From contig CM028333.1 in assembly GCA_016647705.1 (NCBI GenBank), positions 8,134,616-8,198,615 on the forward strand: a DNA stretch of 64,000 nucleotides, read 5' to 3'. Position numbers and translations under genes: made by a program. Positions within the stretch are counted from its first letter, which is position 1, and each line of letters starts with the position of its first letter. The notes beneath the pieces are model-generated. The model ran no database searches. It saw only the letters and a list, made by a program, of their open reading frames with translations, and had not been told where the DNA came from. Origin of the DNA: Eucommia ulmoides (lineage: Eukaryota > Streptophyta > Magnoliopsida > Garryales > Eucommiaceae). Shown here in pieces: positions 10,781 through 22,040 of the stretch.

Positions 10781-13700
10781 AGTATCTACATGAGCCCCAG
10801 TTTCAGTAACAAGGAACTCAAAACTGTTTCTTTTTTATTTTTTATTTTTAATTAATATATTAATTAAATAATTATTTTTTTAATTATTTAATTGATTTCT
10901 CGACCATATTTTACCAACAAATATTCACCCTATTTTAATGAAAATTAAATTAAAATTCTTATATATTTATATAGACCACTTTTGATTTTTATAAAACTTG
11001 GTTTAAATAATGGAGATTTTTTTTTTTTTTTATCCCTATATTTAATTAAATTCAAATAAATTATTAAATTTTTACATAAATCCCTTTTGATTTTTATAAA
11101 TCTTGTATTAAGTTATGAAAAATAAAAAATAAAAAAATTTACCCACATATTTTAATAAAAAATTAATTAAAATTCTTAAGTTTTATATGAATCCCTCTTG
11201 ATTTTTATAAAATTTGTGCCACGTTTTTAAGATTCTTTTTGAATTTTCATTAAAATATAGGGTAACAATATTTGTTTCAATAATTAAGAGATGTATTAAT
11301 GCAAAAATAGACTTGAGACAAAAATAGCTTCTTATAGATGCAGAAGGAGATGGTGACGTAAACAATTATGAAAATAATCCCAAATTAATGAAATTCATCC
11401 AATTTTCATAATAAAAATTTCTATTGGACCAAATTGATGAAGAAATTCAATATAAAAGACCAAATCTGCATTTTATGATTCATTTAAAAATCCACCAAAA
11501 CTTAAAGGAGAGAAATTGACAAAAATACCCCTATACTAATGATATTTCGCCCAATTTCATTGATGAAATTTGCAATGGACCAGATTGAAATCAAAATAGA
11601 ATTTGAGCAACTAAATGTACGACTTTGTAAATCTATAATCCCAATTTTTTGGCGACCAAAAACGCAATCTTCCCTTAAATATATATTAATTATTATCTTT
11701 AATTTATATATTTTTCATAATTAATATTTAGTAATTAAATAAAAACTAAATACTTTTTATTAACAAATATAACTAAAATTAAAGAATAAAAATGCTTTCT
11801 ATTAATATTAAATTTAATGAGTATTTCCATAAATAGATGTCAAAATGTGAGGGTAAATTATGTAAACCAGAATGTTCTGTTTTATGTATTAGATTTTTTA
11901 TTTTTGAGTTTAATAAAATATTTAATTATTAATTCCAGTAATTAACTCTCACAAAATATTGGTAAGATCTATAGAAGAAATTAATAAAAACAAAGAATAA
12001 AAAATATCTGAAATTAAATAAAGGAGCAGTTACCAAGAAGTTTTCAGACGAAAGTTTTCAGACGAAGACAAAACTATCAAATACACATTTTTTAAAAACA
12101 TATTACAAAATAATCTTTTTGCCTTTTTTGTGATGATTTTACCCCCTGTGTTATATTCAACAAGAACACGACATCGTGTTGAGTATAACACAAGATCGTA
12201 TTATATTCCACTTTGATCACCGTTCAAATTCTACTAAGTCGTCGTATCCATTCTATCTCACTAAAATAATCATACAATATACCCAATATAAAATCCACCC
12301 TACCAAGGGCATAGACCAAGTCCCCCCTCTCTCTCATTTGTTTAGGGTGACAAGTTCGGGACCGAAGGCGATCGTGTTATATTCCAATTTCTTCATTCAA
12401 ATTAATAATTTTCTCTCTATATTCATATGCATTCTCTTGCCTTTCTTCATATATATACGTATATATTCATAACACGAGATCATTCGCTCCACCAAGCCGC
12501 CGCCGATTGCACCTCCACCCCTTCGAACAACATCCAAAATTAGGCAAAAACGCAGAAACAAAAATTGTAGAACAAAAATCCACAAATAACATTGAATAAT
12601 TCAGTTAATGAATTGAACTTCAAAGCACAAATCATGCCTCTAAAACTTGATTAACCAAATCGGTAGAATCAACGTTTAACAATGCATGGATCACGGACAA
12701 TAAGGTGATGTATATCTAAATCCAATCTATCTCGGATCTAAATTTCTAATGGTTTTTGAACAAGACAAGTCTTGCCAAAGTTGGAGATAAATTTATGTAA
12801 TCTTTTCCCAATTGAAGCTTACAATTTAGAAACTTGTTACCTCATCTCTCCTAAGTGTTTTTTCCAAAAAAACTGATGGTTGGAGATGGTTGATAAAGAA
12901 TCCATGAAAAACAACAATTAAAAAGAAAATACAGGTATTAAAGTAGTGGAAATCATCATAATTTGCCCTACCAAAAAAACGAGATAAAATAAACTAGTTT
13001 CGAAGAACTTCAATGCAACTATTTGGCTTCTAACAAAGTGGATTGTTTAGCTCTACGGAAACCCAATAAGGGAAGGGAATTACTCCATCGTTCATTGGAA
13101 ATGACTTCCGACATCTCCACCACTGCGAGCACCTCGTCTGACCGTTGCAGCTAGATCTGTTACAGATCTGGCTTTCGAACTCTGAAGCTCCGATTCACGA
13201 CCATTCTCTCTCTCTGTGGAAATCGCTGATCCATTTCGTCTTCGAGCTCGAATCGAATCTCTAGGGCTTTTTATTGTATTAGATCTGGCCGCAATTTAAG
13301 CTCAGCTTCAGTGATTAGATCTAGCTTATGAACTCTTTCGTGGCCAGATCTGGCCGACGTGACCAGATTCGCGGCCAAATTCGCGGACGGCGATGGACGG
13401 TAGGGGCATGTGACTGTGCGGGGATGGTGTTGCTCTCAAAGAAAAATGTTGTCTGCCGCTCTCGAAGGTATGGAAAAAGGTAGTTTAGATGGTGGCAAAT
13501 GGTAAAATCGTCAATCCCAAAAGTTCCGGATTGTTTGGTAATAAAAAACGTTTTTTTAAGGATTATTGGGTGAAAAAAAAAATTAAAATTGTGAAGTTAT
13601 CTTGTAGATTTAATATTGTAAACAAAATTTTTGGTATTTTTCTCCTTAAACAAGGTTGATTTTTTATGGGCGCCAAAAAACTCATAACTTGTTATATTTA

Positions 13701-13790
13701 TCACCACTCTTTTTTTATTCATGAAATACCCAATTTAGAAAATATATATTTTTTATGACAAAAATATCCTTTAATTATTTTTTTTTATAA
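10781..13790. other. Gene-poor stretch
   Basis: 10781-12120 is very AT-rich and has no recognised content. Near 12150-12215 a palindromic module (ACGACATCGTGTTGAGTATAAC) recalls the arrays at 4230 and 6940. 13080-13500 is more GC-rich with repeated AGATCTGGC phrases, like the captured-exon interiors of MULE-type elements, but no terminal repeats were found. No gene is called. Confidence 0.35.
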
Positions 13791-13799
13791 TAAATACTA

Positions 13800-14240
13800 G
13801 TACCATAATGACCACCACCATTTGTTTTCACCACCTTTACCACCATAATAAATATTCACTATCGCCGCCGTCGCCATCGCTGCCGCCATAGTAAGTTGTG
13901 CTACTATCATCTCTACCACCACAGTAAACATTTACTATCACTACTACCATCACAATAAATATTCACTAATAGCACCTCCATGACCACAGTAAATATTCGT
14001 TAATATCACTGTCATTACCACAGTAAATATTTGTTATTATTGTCGCCGCTACCACAGTAAATATTTATTAATATCACCTCCACCACCACAGAAAATGTTT
14101 AGTACCACCACCAATCATCACCACAAGAAATATTCTTCTTCACCATTGCAACCACCATAGAAAATATTTACTATCACAATCGTCGCCGCCACAACAAACA
14201 TTTACTATTAACCACTACAAAAAATATTCTATCACCGCCG
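13800..14240 (+). repeat. Degenerate minisatellite of CACCACAGTAAATATTTACT type
   Basis: Roughly ten imperfect copies of a unit combining (A/C)CCACCACAGTAAATATT with TACTATCACCG follow one another with variable length. The unit contains the short palindrome AAATATTT. There is no open frame. Confidence 0.75.
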
Positions 14241-15260
14241 CAACAGATTTGAACTCAATCAAATATTTTAATGAATTTCAAATAAAAATTAATATTTACA
14301 GTAAAATATTCAATACATGTATTGTCATTACATACAACAATTTGACCAAGCTCCGGTAAAATCTCTTATCTCTATTTGGGGGGATTAATTAGGGTTCAGG
14401 TGGTCAAAGAGTAGTGGTCAGAGACACTTGATCCAGCCGTCCACACTAGATCGTTGCGTAGTGAAACTAGGTCTGGTCATGGATAGCCAGATCATTGCAT
14501 AACGAAACCAAATCTGGCCGTGGACGGCCATATTTGAGACGCCAACACCAGATTTGGTGGTGGCAGCCCAGATCTGGCTGCCCAAGGCTGGATTGCCGAC
14601 GGCCACCATAAATTGGGTGGCGGCGGCCGAGTTTTTATTAGAGAGAGAGAAGGGGGGGAGGGGGGGGGAGAGAGAGAGAGAATCGGTTGTTTCAGCAAGG
14701 TCCGCTCTAATGGTTGTCTAGGTGGTCGCATGAAAAAGATTGAAGGCAGGGCGACATTGGTTGATGGTGGTGGCATGATCGAATGGCTGAAGATAGCGGT
14801 GGCATGATGGAGGTTCAGACTGCCATGAGATAGAAGATAGCAAAAAGGTAGAGTGGAGGGTTCGAGGTGCCCACTGCCGAGTAAAAGGAAACATAAAGAA
14901 AGATTTCTACTTTCTAGGGTTAGAGGGTAATCTAGTAATTTAATTAAATTTATGAGTTTTTTATTTTTTTTTTATTTTATCGATCTTGTTTTTTTAAAAA
15001 TAAAATTAGGACATATTGTCCATTCTAATTTTCTCTTTAAATATGGGGTTACCTCTAAAAAAATCCCTTAAATGAAATGACTAGGAATGGGCCTTTTGGG
15101 CTCAATTGGTCCAACCCAATCATTTTCTCGATCCAATATGACTTAAGGTCAGCCCATATTTCAAGTACTATCTGGGAGGGCATTATTGTGAAAAGGTAAA
15201 CATTTCAGGGTACAATAGGAATTGTGTTTTAACTCCAGGCAAGATTCAATATACATTAAT

Positions 15261-15373
15261 GTTTTTAAAATCGGATCGGACGTCGAAACGGAACAGTCAC
15301 TAAGTCACGGGTCAGTGATTCAATCAGTAGGCGAACCGTGGTTAAACCGATGACTTCATAATTACGTCATTAA

Positions 15374-15434
<61 letters not shown>

Positions 15435-16059
15435 CAATTATATATAGGGTTTGTCAAAAAATTATATAACAATTATATATATATATATAAAAATTATATA
15501 TAGGGTTTGTCAAAAAATTAACAATATATATAACAATTATATATTGGCAGGAAATCACCTAGAAACTTCACCTTGAAATTAACACATATAAAAACAAAAT
15601 AAAAAAAATAGGGTTTGTCTTTTATTTCAGCCAACACACAATGCTTTCAGACCTTTCCTCTCTCAAGCTCACTTTCTTCCCGAAACCCCATCCCCTCATT
15701 TCATCTCTCTCTCTCTCACGCTCCCTCCTCACGGATACTGCCGATTCGAAGCCACTGCCACCGCCGTCATCGCTGCTCCATTAGCGTGCACCGCTACCTC
15801 TGTCATCGCTGCTCCATAGCCACCCATCACCATAGAGTTTTGAGGGTCAGTTTTTTTTTTTTTTTAAATACTTGGGGAAAAATCGGCCGGTTGAAAAAAA
15901 AAAACTCCGGTTCACCGGTTCAATAGGCGGTTCACCGGTTCAATAGGCCGTTCACCGATTTTAACCTTAAAACGGTTTTTACTGGTTAACCGCACCGGAA
16001 TTTGGACCGGTCGACGGTTCAACCTGTCGAACCGTCCAATCCGGTCCGGTTTTTAAAAC
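15261..16059. mobile_element. TIR element of about 0.8 kb upstream of POLA2
   Basis: The left end GTTTTTAAAATCGGATCGGA and the right end, whose reverse complement is GTTTTAAAAACCGGACCGGA, are near-perfect inverted termini. Subterminal CGGTT/AACCG repeats cluster at both sides. Inside are a long (AT)n run (about 15375-15435) and a C-rich block at 15640-15840. I did not find a convincing target-site duplication, so the class is open; non-autonomous hAT or MULE are both possible. The right end lies 383 bp before the POLA2 start codon, so it may abut or overlap the promoter. Confidence 0.6.
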
Positions 16060-16095
16060 AATTACATATACATACATATTTCCAGTTGGGGCAGA

Positions 16096-16105
16096 TTTTC
16101 CCGCC
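16096..16105 (+). promoter_or_regulatory. E2F-type site in the POLA2 promoter
   Basis: TTTTCCCGCC contains the consensus TTTSSCGC (here TTTCCCGC) bound by E2F/DP factors, which drive S-phase genes in plants. It lies about 340 bp upstream of the start codon of a replication gene. A second GGCGGGAT core lies at 16150-16157. The function is inferred from the consensus and the target gene. Confidence 0.6.
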
Positions 16106-16309
16106 ATTTCTCCCGTTGTGTTTGGGGCCTTTGGGTAAGGGATTTGAGGGGCGGGATTCTAAAATTTTATAGAATCGGAAATCTTTAAAATAGGTGGAAT
16201 TTGACAAATCCTCTCTTCGCTCTTCGCAGTTCGCTCCTGACCGACCTGACCACCTTCTTCGTCGTCGCGACTTCTTCGTCTCCTGCTTCTTGGTCGTCCG
16301 TCGCAGTAG

Positions 16310-16435
16310 CAAATTGCAGTCGAACCTGTGGAAATCGCAAATCGCAGTCGAACCTGTGCAAATCGCAGTCGCAAATCGCAAATTGCAGTCGAACCTCGCA
16401 AATCGTAAATCGCAGTCGCAAATCGCAATACCCTA
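16310..16435 (+). repeat. GCAAATCGCAGTCGAACCT repeats in the POLA2 leader
   Basis: Short imperfect direct repeats of GCAAATCGCAGTCGAACCT and a CGCAAATCGCA core fill the 120 bp directly before the POLA2 start codon. They probably lie in the 5' untranslated region. They keep frames open on both strands (reading QSQIAN or DLRLRF), which should not be taken for genes. Confidence 0.75.
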
Positions 16436-16442
16436 AACCGCC

Positions 16443-19400
16443 ATGGAAGAGGAAATCAAGGAAGAGTTCAGGAAGAACGGTTTCACATTCGACAACGAAG
16501 AACAGATACTCAAGGATTGTATGGTTCTCTTTCCTCTTTTCCGACCCTGAATTTAGATGCAATTAGCAATACAATTGTCTTTATACATGGCTGTTTTGTG
16601 CTTAGGTCTTACCTTTTGCATAAATTACAAACTAGGCCCTTCCGATCTTGTTTCGAGCTGGGATGTTTACTCTCTCAACAGGTAAATCGATTTCTTCTGT
16701 GGTTTGAATCTGCAATTTGATTTCCTTGTTTTGGTTGCTAAGAAAATTGACGATGAGAAGAAATGGTGAAGTTTATCCAGTTTCTTTTGTTGTGGTTATT
16801 GATTCAAAGTAAGGAAATTTACCTGATTAGCTTAGTAACTGTAATTGTAGATTCGGTTGATGCTTCTCTTTTCGCTCCGTTTGTTACGAACTGAAGTGAA
16901 GGTTTTACTGGCCCTCAAAAACAAAAAATGAATTTTTTAGTTTAGTGCTTTCAATTTTCGTTTATTCATTTAGGAAATAGAGAGGTCAGAGCATCTCTGG
17001 TTGAGATACTTCAAAGTTTAATATTGAAGCTAATATGGTCTTATGACAGGGGTCTGGAAATGACAGTTCAAAGTGATCATATGGGGGCATTCTTGCAGCA
17101 GCTACAAAATGAACAAAGAGATGCAATTATCAAAAAAGAACCCGGATTGCATTTGTACTCTAATGATGTTGATATGTGAGTACCATTGTGCTCTTTCTGA
17201 GATACTTCTTTATATACATGTTAATTATTTTGTTCAAAATCTTTCTTCTGTATTTTTGCTGAAGTTATGTTTGGAATTTACCTTGGTTTGGACTTTTAGG
17301 CTAAATGTTTAGAAGAGGACCCTAAAAACCTGCTTGATTTATATCGGAAATCGTGCAGCTTTATGAAATCGTGTGACATGGCTCGAATCCATATTCAACA
17401 CTCCCACGCATTAGCAGCATAATCACATTATTTGGACCCTTTTTTTTTTTTTTTTTTAGTTTTTTAATTCTTTCTCACTATTTGAATTGACAAATAATGG
17501 TTGTGTATGATGCGGCTATATGACCTGGAAGGTTGTGGCATGTGTTAGCTCAATTTTATAGAGTAGAAGGGTGAAGTTCTTGATTTTTAGTTGGTTATGG
17601 CATTGAGTTCTCTCCACATGTTCTCCAAACTAGTGAATAGTTTCTTAATCCATAAAATGATGTGTTTTGGTAACAAATACATTTTCATGCAGGATATTGA
17701 GTACTGAACATGAAGATACCAAAGAAGGTATTCCAGGCACCCCAGATAAATCCATTACAGTGTTCGGGGAGCCATATGATTCAGTACATAAACCTAATGG
17801 GAGCATTTATTCTTCTGGAAAAGCTTTAGATTCATTGACTCCATTTGGGCAACGAAATAACAAGTTTGTGGTGCAGTCCACTCTAAATGACCTTCCCAGT
17901 TCTTCGAAAATAAAGGAAGTACCTGATAATGAGAATTCTGAGGATGATATAATAAAGAGGATTCAACCAAGCAAAAGGTGTTCCTTGCGAATGAATGGTA
18001 CCCAGCCTGAACCAGGTTGTCGGTTCATGTATGACAGGATAGAAGACAAGGTATTTTATGTTTCTTATATCATGTGGTTGGTACAGCCTTATAGTTTTCC
18101 TCCATAGTCTCTATACCAATGATTATCTTATTTTTCTGGTGTTTCAGTTTAACTTCCTTGAAAGCCGCATCATTAAGCATGCTAAAGCTCTCGTTGCTTC
18201 TGGTCTGTATGAGGAACCAATGGACCCTTCAATAGCTTCACAGGTAATTTAGCAACTTCAAGTCTGTGTCTAGAATAATGGTTGAAAGAATTTAGTGTCT
18301 GCTACCTTCTCTTAGTTTGTGGTGCACGTAATGCTCTGCCAGTGTGTATCTTTATATCATTCATCCTTTCTTTTGAAGCTTATTTTCTCTGTGTTTTCTT
18401 CTTTATCACCATATATAAGCATTGTCTGCATCTTTTTCCTGGTTGCTTCCATCATAGATAAACTATGTTAAATTAGTTAAAGGTTTATACAATGCATCTG
18501 ATGTAAATTATGTTTTTAGAAAGGTGTGTTTACTGTAGGCATGATCTGTTGTGATGAAGAAGGTCGTTTGAGGGAGAAACCCATTTTGTTGCAAAGCAGG
18601 TACGTACTGTTTGTTACCCTTACTTTTATTCCCTTAGGATTGCTACATTTGTATCCCCTTTTTTAATTTTCTTTTTCATTTTTGGTTTGGTCAATGTGAG
18701 GGAGACTAATGGAAAATGTTACCCTTGCTAGATTGATTGATTGTTTGAGCAATTAGTTTTATCAACTAATGATATCTGTGTTATTATTGTTAAATATTTT
18801 GTATTTAATTTTTTATATTTTTGACAGTGTTGAGCGTTCTGGAGGTCAACGAGTTCGTCTTGACTTGCAAAAGTTGAGCCAATTTTCCATTTTCCCTGGC
18901 CAGGTAAATTGTTATGAAATATGAAGCAATATCAAACCATTCGATAAGTTAGAGAAAATCCGATTTTGGGTTTGGAAATGATCTTAAGATGATTTCATAT
19001 TTACAGGTGGTAGGGATTGAAGGGCAAAATCCTAGTGGACACTGTCTGATTGCCTCAAAACTCATTGATTATGTTCCTTCATCAGTCTCTTCTGAAGAAA
19101 TTTTTTGCCCTGCCAAGAAGCAAGCTGTGGATGAGGAATTTCAGCTAACCGATTCATCTCGCAATGAGCTATCATTGGTGTGTAGCCCTTTCTTCCTCAT
19201 CAAATGGACGAGTAACTACAAGATAATTGTGGACTTAATTGCTCACTCATGCATTTGTAAAACAGATCATTGCTGCTGGCCCTTTCACCACAACCGACAA
19301 CTTGTTATTTGAGCCCTTAATGGAGCTGCTGGCATATGCACGAAGAAAGCAGCCTCAGTTGCTCATATTGGTATTAAACCTCTTAGACTCTTGCACAAGC

Positions 19401-21144
19401 CTTTGAATTAATTAGGCATTGTTTGGTAATGCTTCTTTTAAGTACTTCTAGAGTACTTGATGTTATAATTTGTTTTGGATAGGGTCATCATTACCAAACA
19501 ATGGCTCTATCCAAACAAATTCTAGAAGCCATCATTTATAGGGATAAGGCTAAGATGTTATTTAAATAGTATCGAAAAGGTTTTTGATTTTTTTTGTGTG
19601 TGTTTGAGTAAAAGATTTCTTTTTCTAAATCTAACATTTCCAAAAAATAAAATAAAAAAAAAAGTTACCGAACGGCGCCCTAGTGACAGATTAAGTTGCC
19701 TTTTAACCTCGTGAAGCTTTTGGCAGCTGGGGCCATTTATTGATTCCGAACACCCAGAGATCAAGAAAGGAACTGTAGACAGGACCTTTGACGAGCTGTT
19801 CCAGCATGAAATTCTTAGAAGGGTATCCAATCTGGAACTTATTGGCATGTTTTATTACAATCTTCCATTCATTCTTTAATTATCTCCCATTATTTTATTT
19901 ACAGCTTCAAGATTATGTGGAGTATATGGGTTCTTCTGCACGCGTGATTCTTGTGCCATCAATACGGGATGCCAACCATGACTTTGTCTTCCCCCAGGTC
20001 CTTTTTAATGGCTGAACTTGATATGTAAATATTTATTTCTGGTCTTTACAGTGATATTCAATATCTGTTATTCTTCTGCAGCCTCCTTTTGATATTCAGC
20101 CGTCTGGTATGAAACAGCAGGTACACGATAATGGCTGAGATTTATTAACCTCTCATTTCTAATCATCTATAAATTCCAGTCGTGGAATTCTAATGCATTT
20201 ACTTTTTATCATTACCAGATAAGTAGCCTCATAAATCCTGGAAGCTTCTATGCTAATGAGGTAATCAAAATTTTCAATCATTTCTGAATGAGAAGAACAA
20301 ACTTATGCTAATAACTATGAAAGTAGGAAAAATCACGGTTGGGTCTCAGGTCAATGTAGCTTGCTGCACGGTGGATATTCTCAAACAACTTAGCAGAGAG
20401 GAAATCTCGCGAAATTCGACAGGAGGATCAAAGCAGCGTTTGGCTACACTTGCAAATCACCTTTTGAGCCAGCGCAGGTAGTATATTTAATAAGGTGTTG
20501 TCGGTTAGTGTTTCTGCTTGTTTGTCTCTGTTCCCGGAAAAGCTGCGGAACATAAATAGTAAAAATATATCCGATCCTAGATTTTAAACATATTTTTGGA
20601 ATTATATGTATATTAATTTTGTTTCCATTCCCATTTAAATAAAAAACAGTACCATGAACAGCATTTGTCACACAATTTACTTGTTCTTAGATTTTTTTTT
20701 TATTTAATAATGAAGATAGACATTGACCGAAAAAAGAACTCTATTGGAACAGTTTTTATCCTCTCTATCCACCGGCAGAAGGCACCCCTGTGGACTTCTC
20801 ACTAGCTCCAGAAGCCCTTCAGATTTCTTCAATTCCCGATATCTTCATCCTGCCTTCTGACTTGACTCATTTTGTGAGGGTAATTTGCTTCTTCACAAAC
20901 TCACTTAATTCCTGATAGAAAATTTTCGACAGACAATAACTACGACTATTACTTGGTAAATTTTACATTTTGCTTGGCCCAATAGGTACTGTCAATTGGT
21001 GGAAGAAGTGAAGAAGAAGAGGTGGTGAAGTGCATTTGTGTGAATCCGGGGAGACTCTCTAGGGGTGAAGGAGGGGGCTTCTTTGTTGAGCTTAATTACA
21101 ATGGCAGCCCTGATTCGACGAATGCTTCGGTTATTCGCATATAA
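16443..21144 (+). CDS. POLA2: DNA polymerase alpha subunit B, 16 exons, 615 aa
   Basis: This is the accessory B subunit of the nuclear DNA polymerase alpha-primase complex, which tethers primase and starts RNA-DNA primers. Exons joined in phase: 16443-16518, 16606-16681, 17050-17175, 17693-18050, 18148-18243, 18520-18599, 18828-18903, 19007-19177, 19266-19370, 19727-19822, 19905-19997, 20082-20120, 20219-20260, 20350-20477, 20753-20879, 20986-21144. All use GT-AG borders. The length (615 aa) fits plant homologues. The start MEEEIKEEFRKNGFTFDNEE matches the family's N-terminal helical domain (about 1-75). A variable linker follows (about 93-212). An OB-fold region runs about 213-353, including VGMICCDEEGRLREKP. 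A phosphoesterase-like domain runs about 354-600, with IIAAGPFTTTDN, LGPFIDSEHPEIKKGTVDR, VPSIRDANHDFVFPQ and PDIFILPSDL. Family members have lost the catalytic metal ligands. An E2F site suggests S-phase control. The last three exons are also present, degraded, at 39523-40187. Confidence 0.93.
19415..19679. mobile_element. Tourist-like MITE in POLA2 intron 9
   Basis: The termini GGCATTGTTTGGTAATG and, reverse-complemented, GGCGCCGTTCGGTAAC form an inverted pair typical of PIF/Harbinger MITEs. TTA lies on the left (19412-19414) and CTA on the right (19680-19682), close to the expected 3-bp TWA duplication. A second CATTACCAAACAATG at about 19488 pairs exactly with the left end and marks an inner fold. 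The element sits wholly inside the intron and does not touch splice sites. Confidence 0.55.
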
Positions 21145-21845
21145 AATCTGGAGCCAAAACACTTAAGTATTGAAGCCATGGATTGGAATTCAAATATGCG
21201 GTCATTTCTAATTCCAAGACTCCAATTCCATGCAACCAAAACACCACCTTATTAATGGACGCAAAAACACAGCAAACTTCTTCAAATGGCTTCTTGAGAG
21301 CAAAGAGATGGCGCTGAATGAATGAGAATTAAGCGATTTGATGTTCATAAAGACTTGCAGAAGTGTTGTTTCATGCTGTTTCTGCCTCAACGTTCAGCTT
21401 GTGGAGAACAGCAAGTCTAATGTAGTTTGGTCGATTGTAAGTTATTATCCTATTTATGTAGTTTAATCGAGCAACTTGCTTGTGCTTTTTCATTCAAAAA
21501 ACTTGGTTATATTCCCAACTCTCCAGTCTGCACGATCACCACCAACCAAGAAACCCAAGCCCATCTAAGTATCACACCATCACCACCGCCACTACCATAA
21601 AAATAGGTCCGTACACGCCCCCAACAACCCATAAAAAATCGGCAACAGTGACTTTTACAACCCAGCAGCCTGAGGCAGATATGATACCCCAAAAGCGTCC
21701 GTGTGTTCTGACAAGCACTTGTGGTCTCGGCAGGAACAAGAATTGTTGGAGCTCCATGATGAACCATGAAGCGGCAGGTGACGGTGACAGAGAGCAACGG
21801 CCAAGTGATGAGCAATGCATCGCTTGGGGTGAAGACTTAAGAATT
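20401..21845 (+). repeat. Segmental duplication, proximal copy, part 1 (POLA2 end + TLC part)
   Basis: From within POLA2 exon 14 to about 21845 this sequence is repeated at 39523-41300: the last POLA2 exons and introns, the 3' flank (GCGATTTGATGTTCATAAAG), and part of the TLC gene. By eye, divergence in exon 15 is near 8 percent. The proximal copy retains the working POLA2 end. Homology stops in the middle of the TLC gene, where about 16 kb of insertions begins, and resumes at about 38088. Confidence 0.85.
21500..21845 (-). pseudogene. TLC-domain gene fragment, proximal copy, broken
   Basis: The minus strand encodes pieces of the same protein as the gene at 40863-41597. FMVHHGAPTILVPAETTSAC lies in one frame, and YFYGSGGGDGVILRWAWVSW lies in another. 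The C-terminal tail is missing relative to the distal copy, and there are at least two frame changes. The first, next to the HHLAV motif, is shared with the distal copy, so it may predate the duplication. The rest of this copy, a stretch near 38088-38215, is separated by about 16 kb of inserted DNA. This is a pseudogene. Confidence 0.8.
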
Positions 21846-21881
21846 TACAGTTGAGAAGTAGAAGGGGACGGAGCGACAGCC

Positions 21882-21898
21882 GGGGGGGGGGGGGGGGG
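21882..21898 (+). repeat. G17 homopolymer at an insertion border
   Basis: An uninterrupted run of 17 G lies about 40 bp past the point where the TLC copy loses homology. Long G runs are rare in plant DNA and may be length-variable or mis-assembled. Confidence 0.85.
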
Positions 21899-22040
21899 AG
21901 ATGTTAATATTTAAATATCATCATCATCATCAACAAACAATATATAATACAAATACAACACAATCAATATTTAATAATAAAAATATTCAGGAAAGAACTT
22001 TGCGTCAAACCAAAACAAAATAACTTCGCAATTAAAAAAA

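Noticed and set aside
16019-16566. Several overlapping frames on both strands just before POLA2
   Set aside because: They come from the leader repeats and TIR-element end; only the short first exon starting at 16443 joins in phase to the POLA2 exons.
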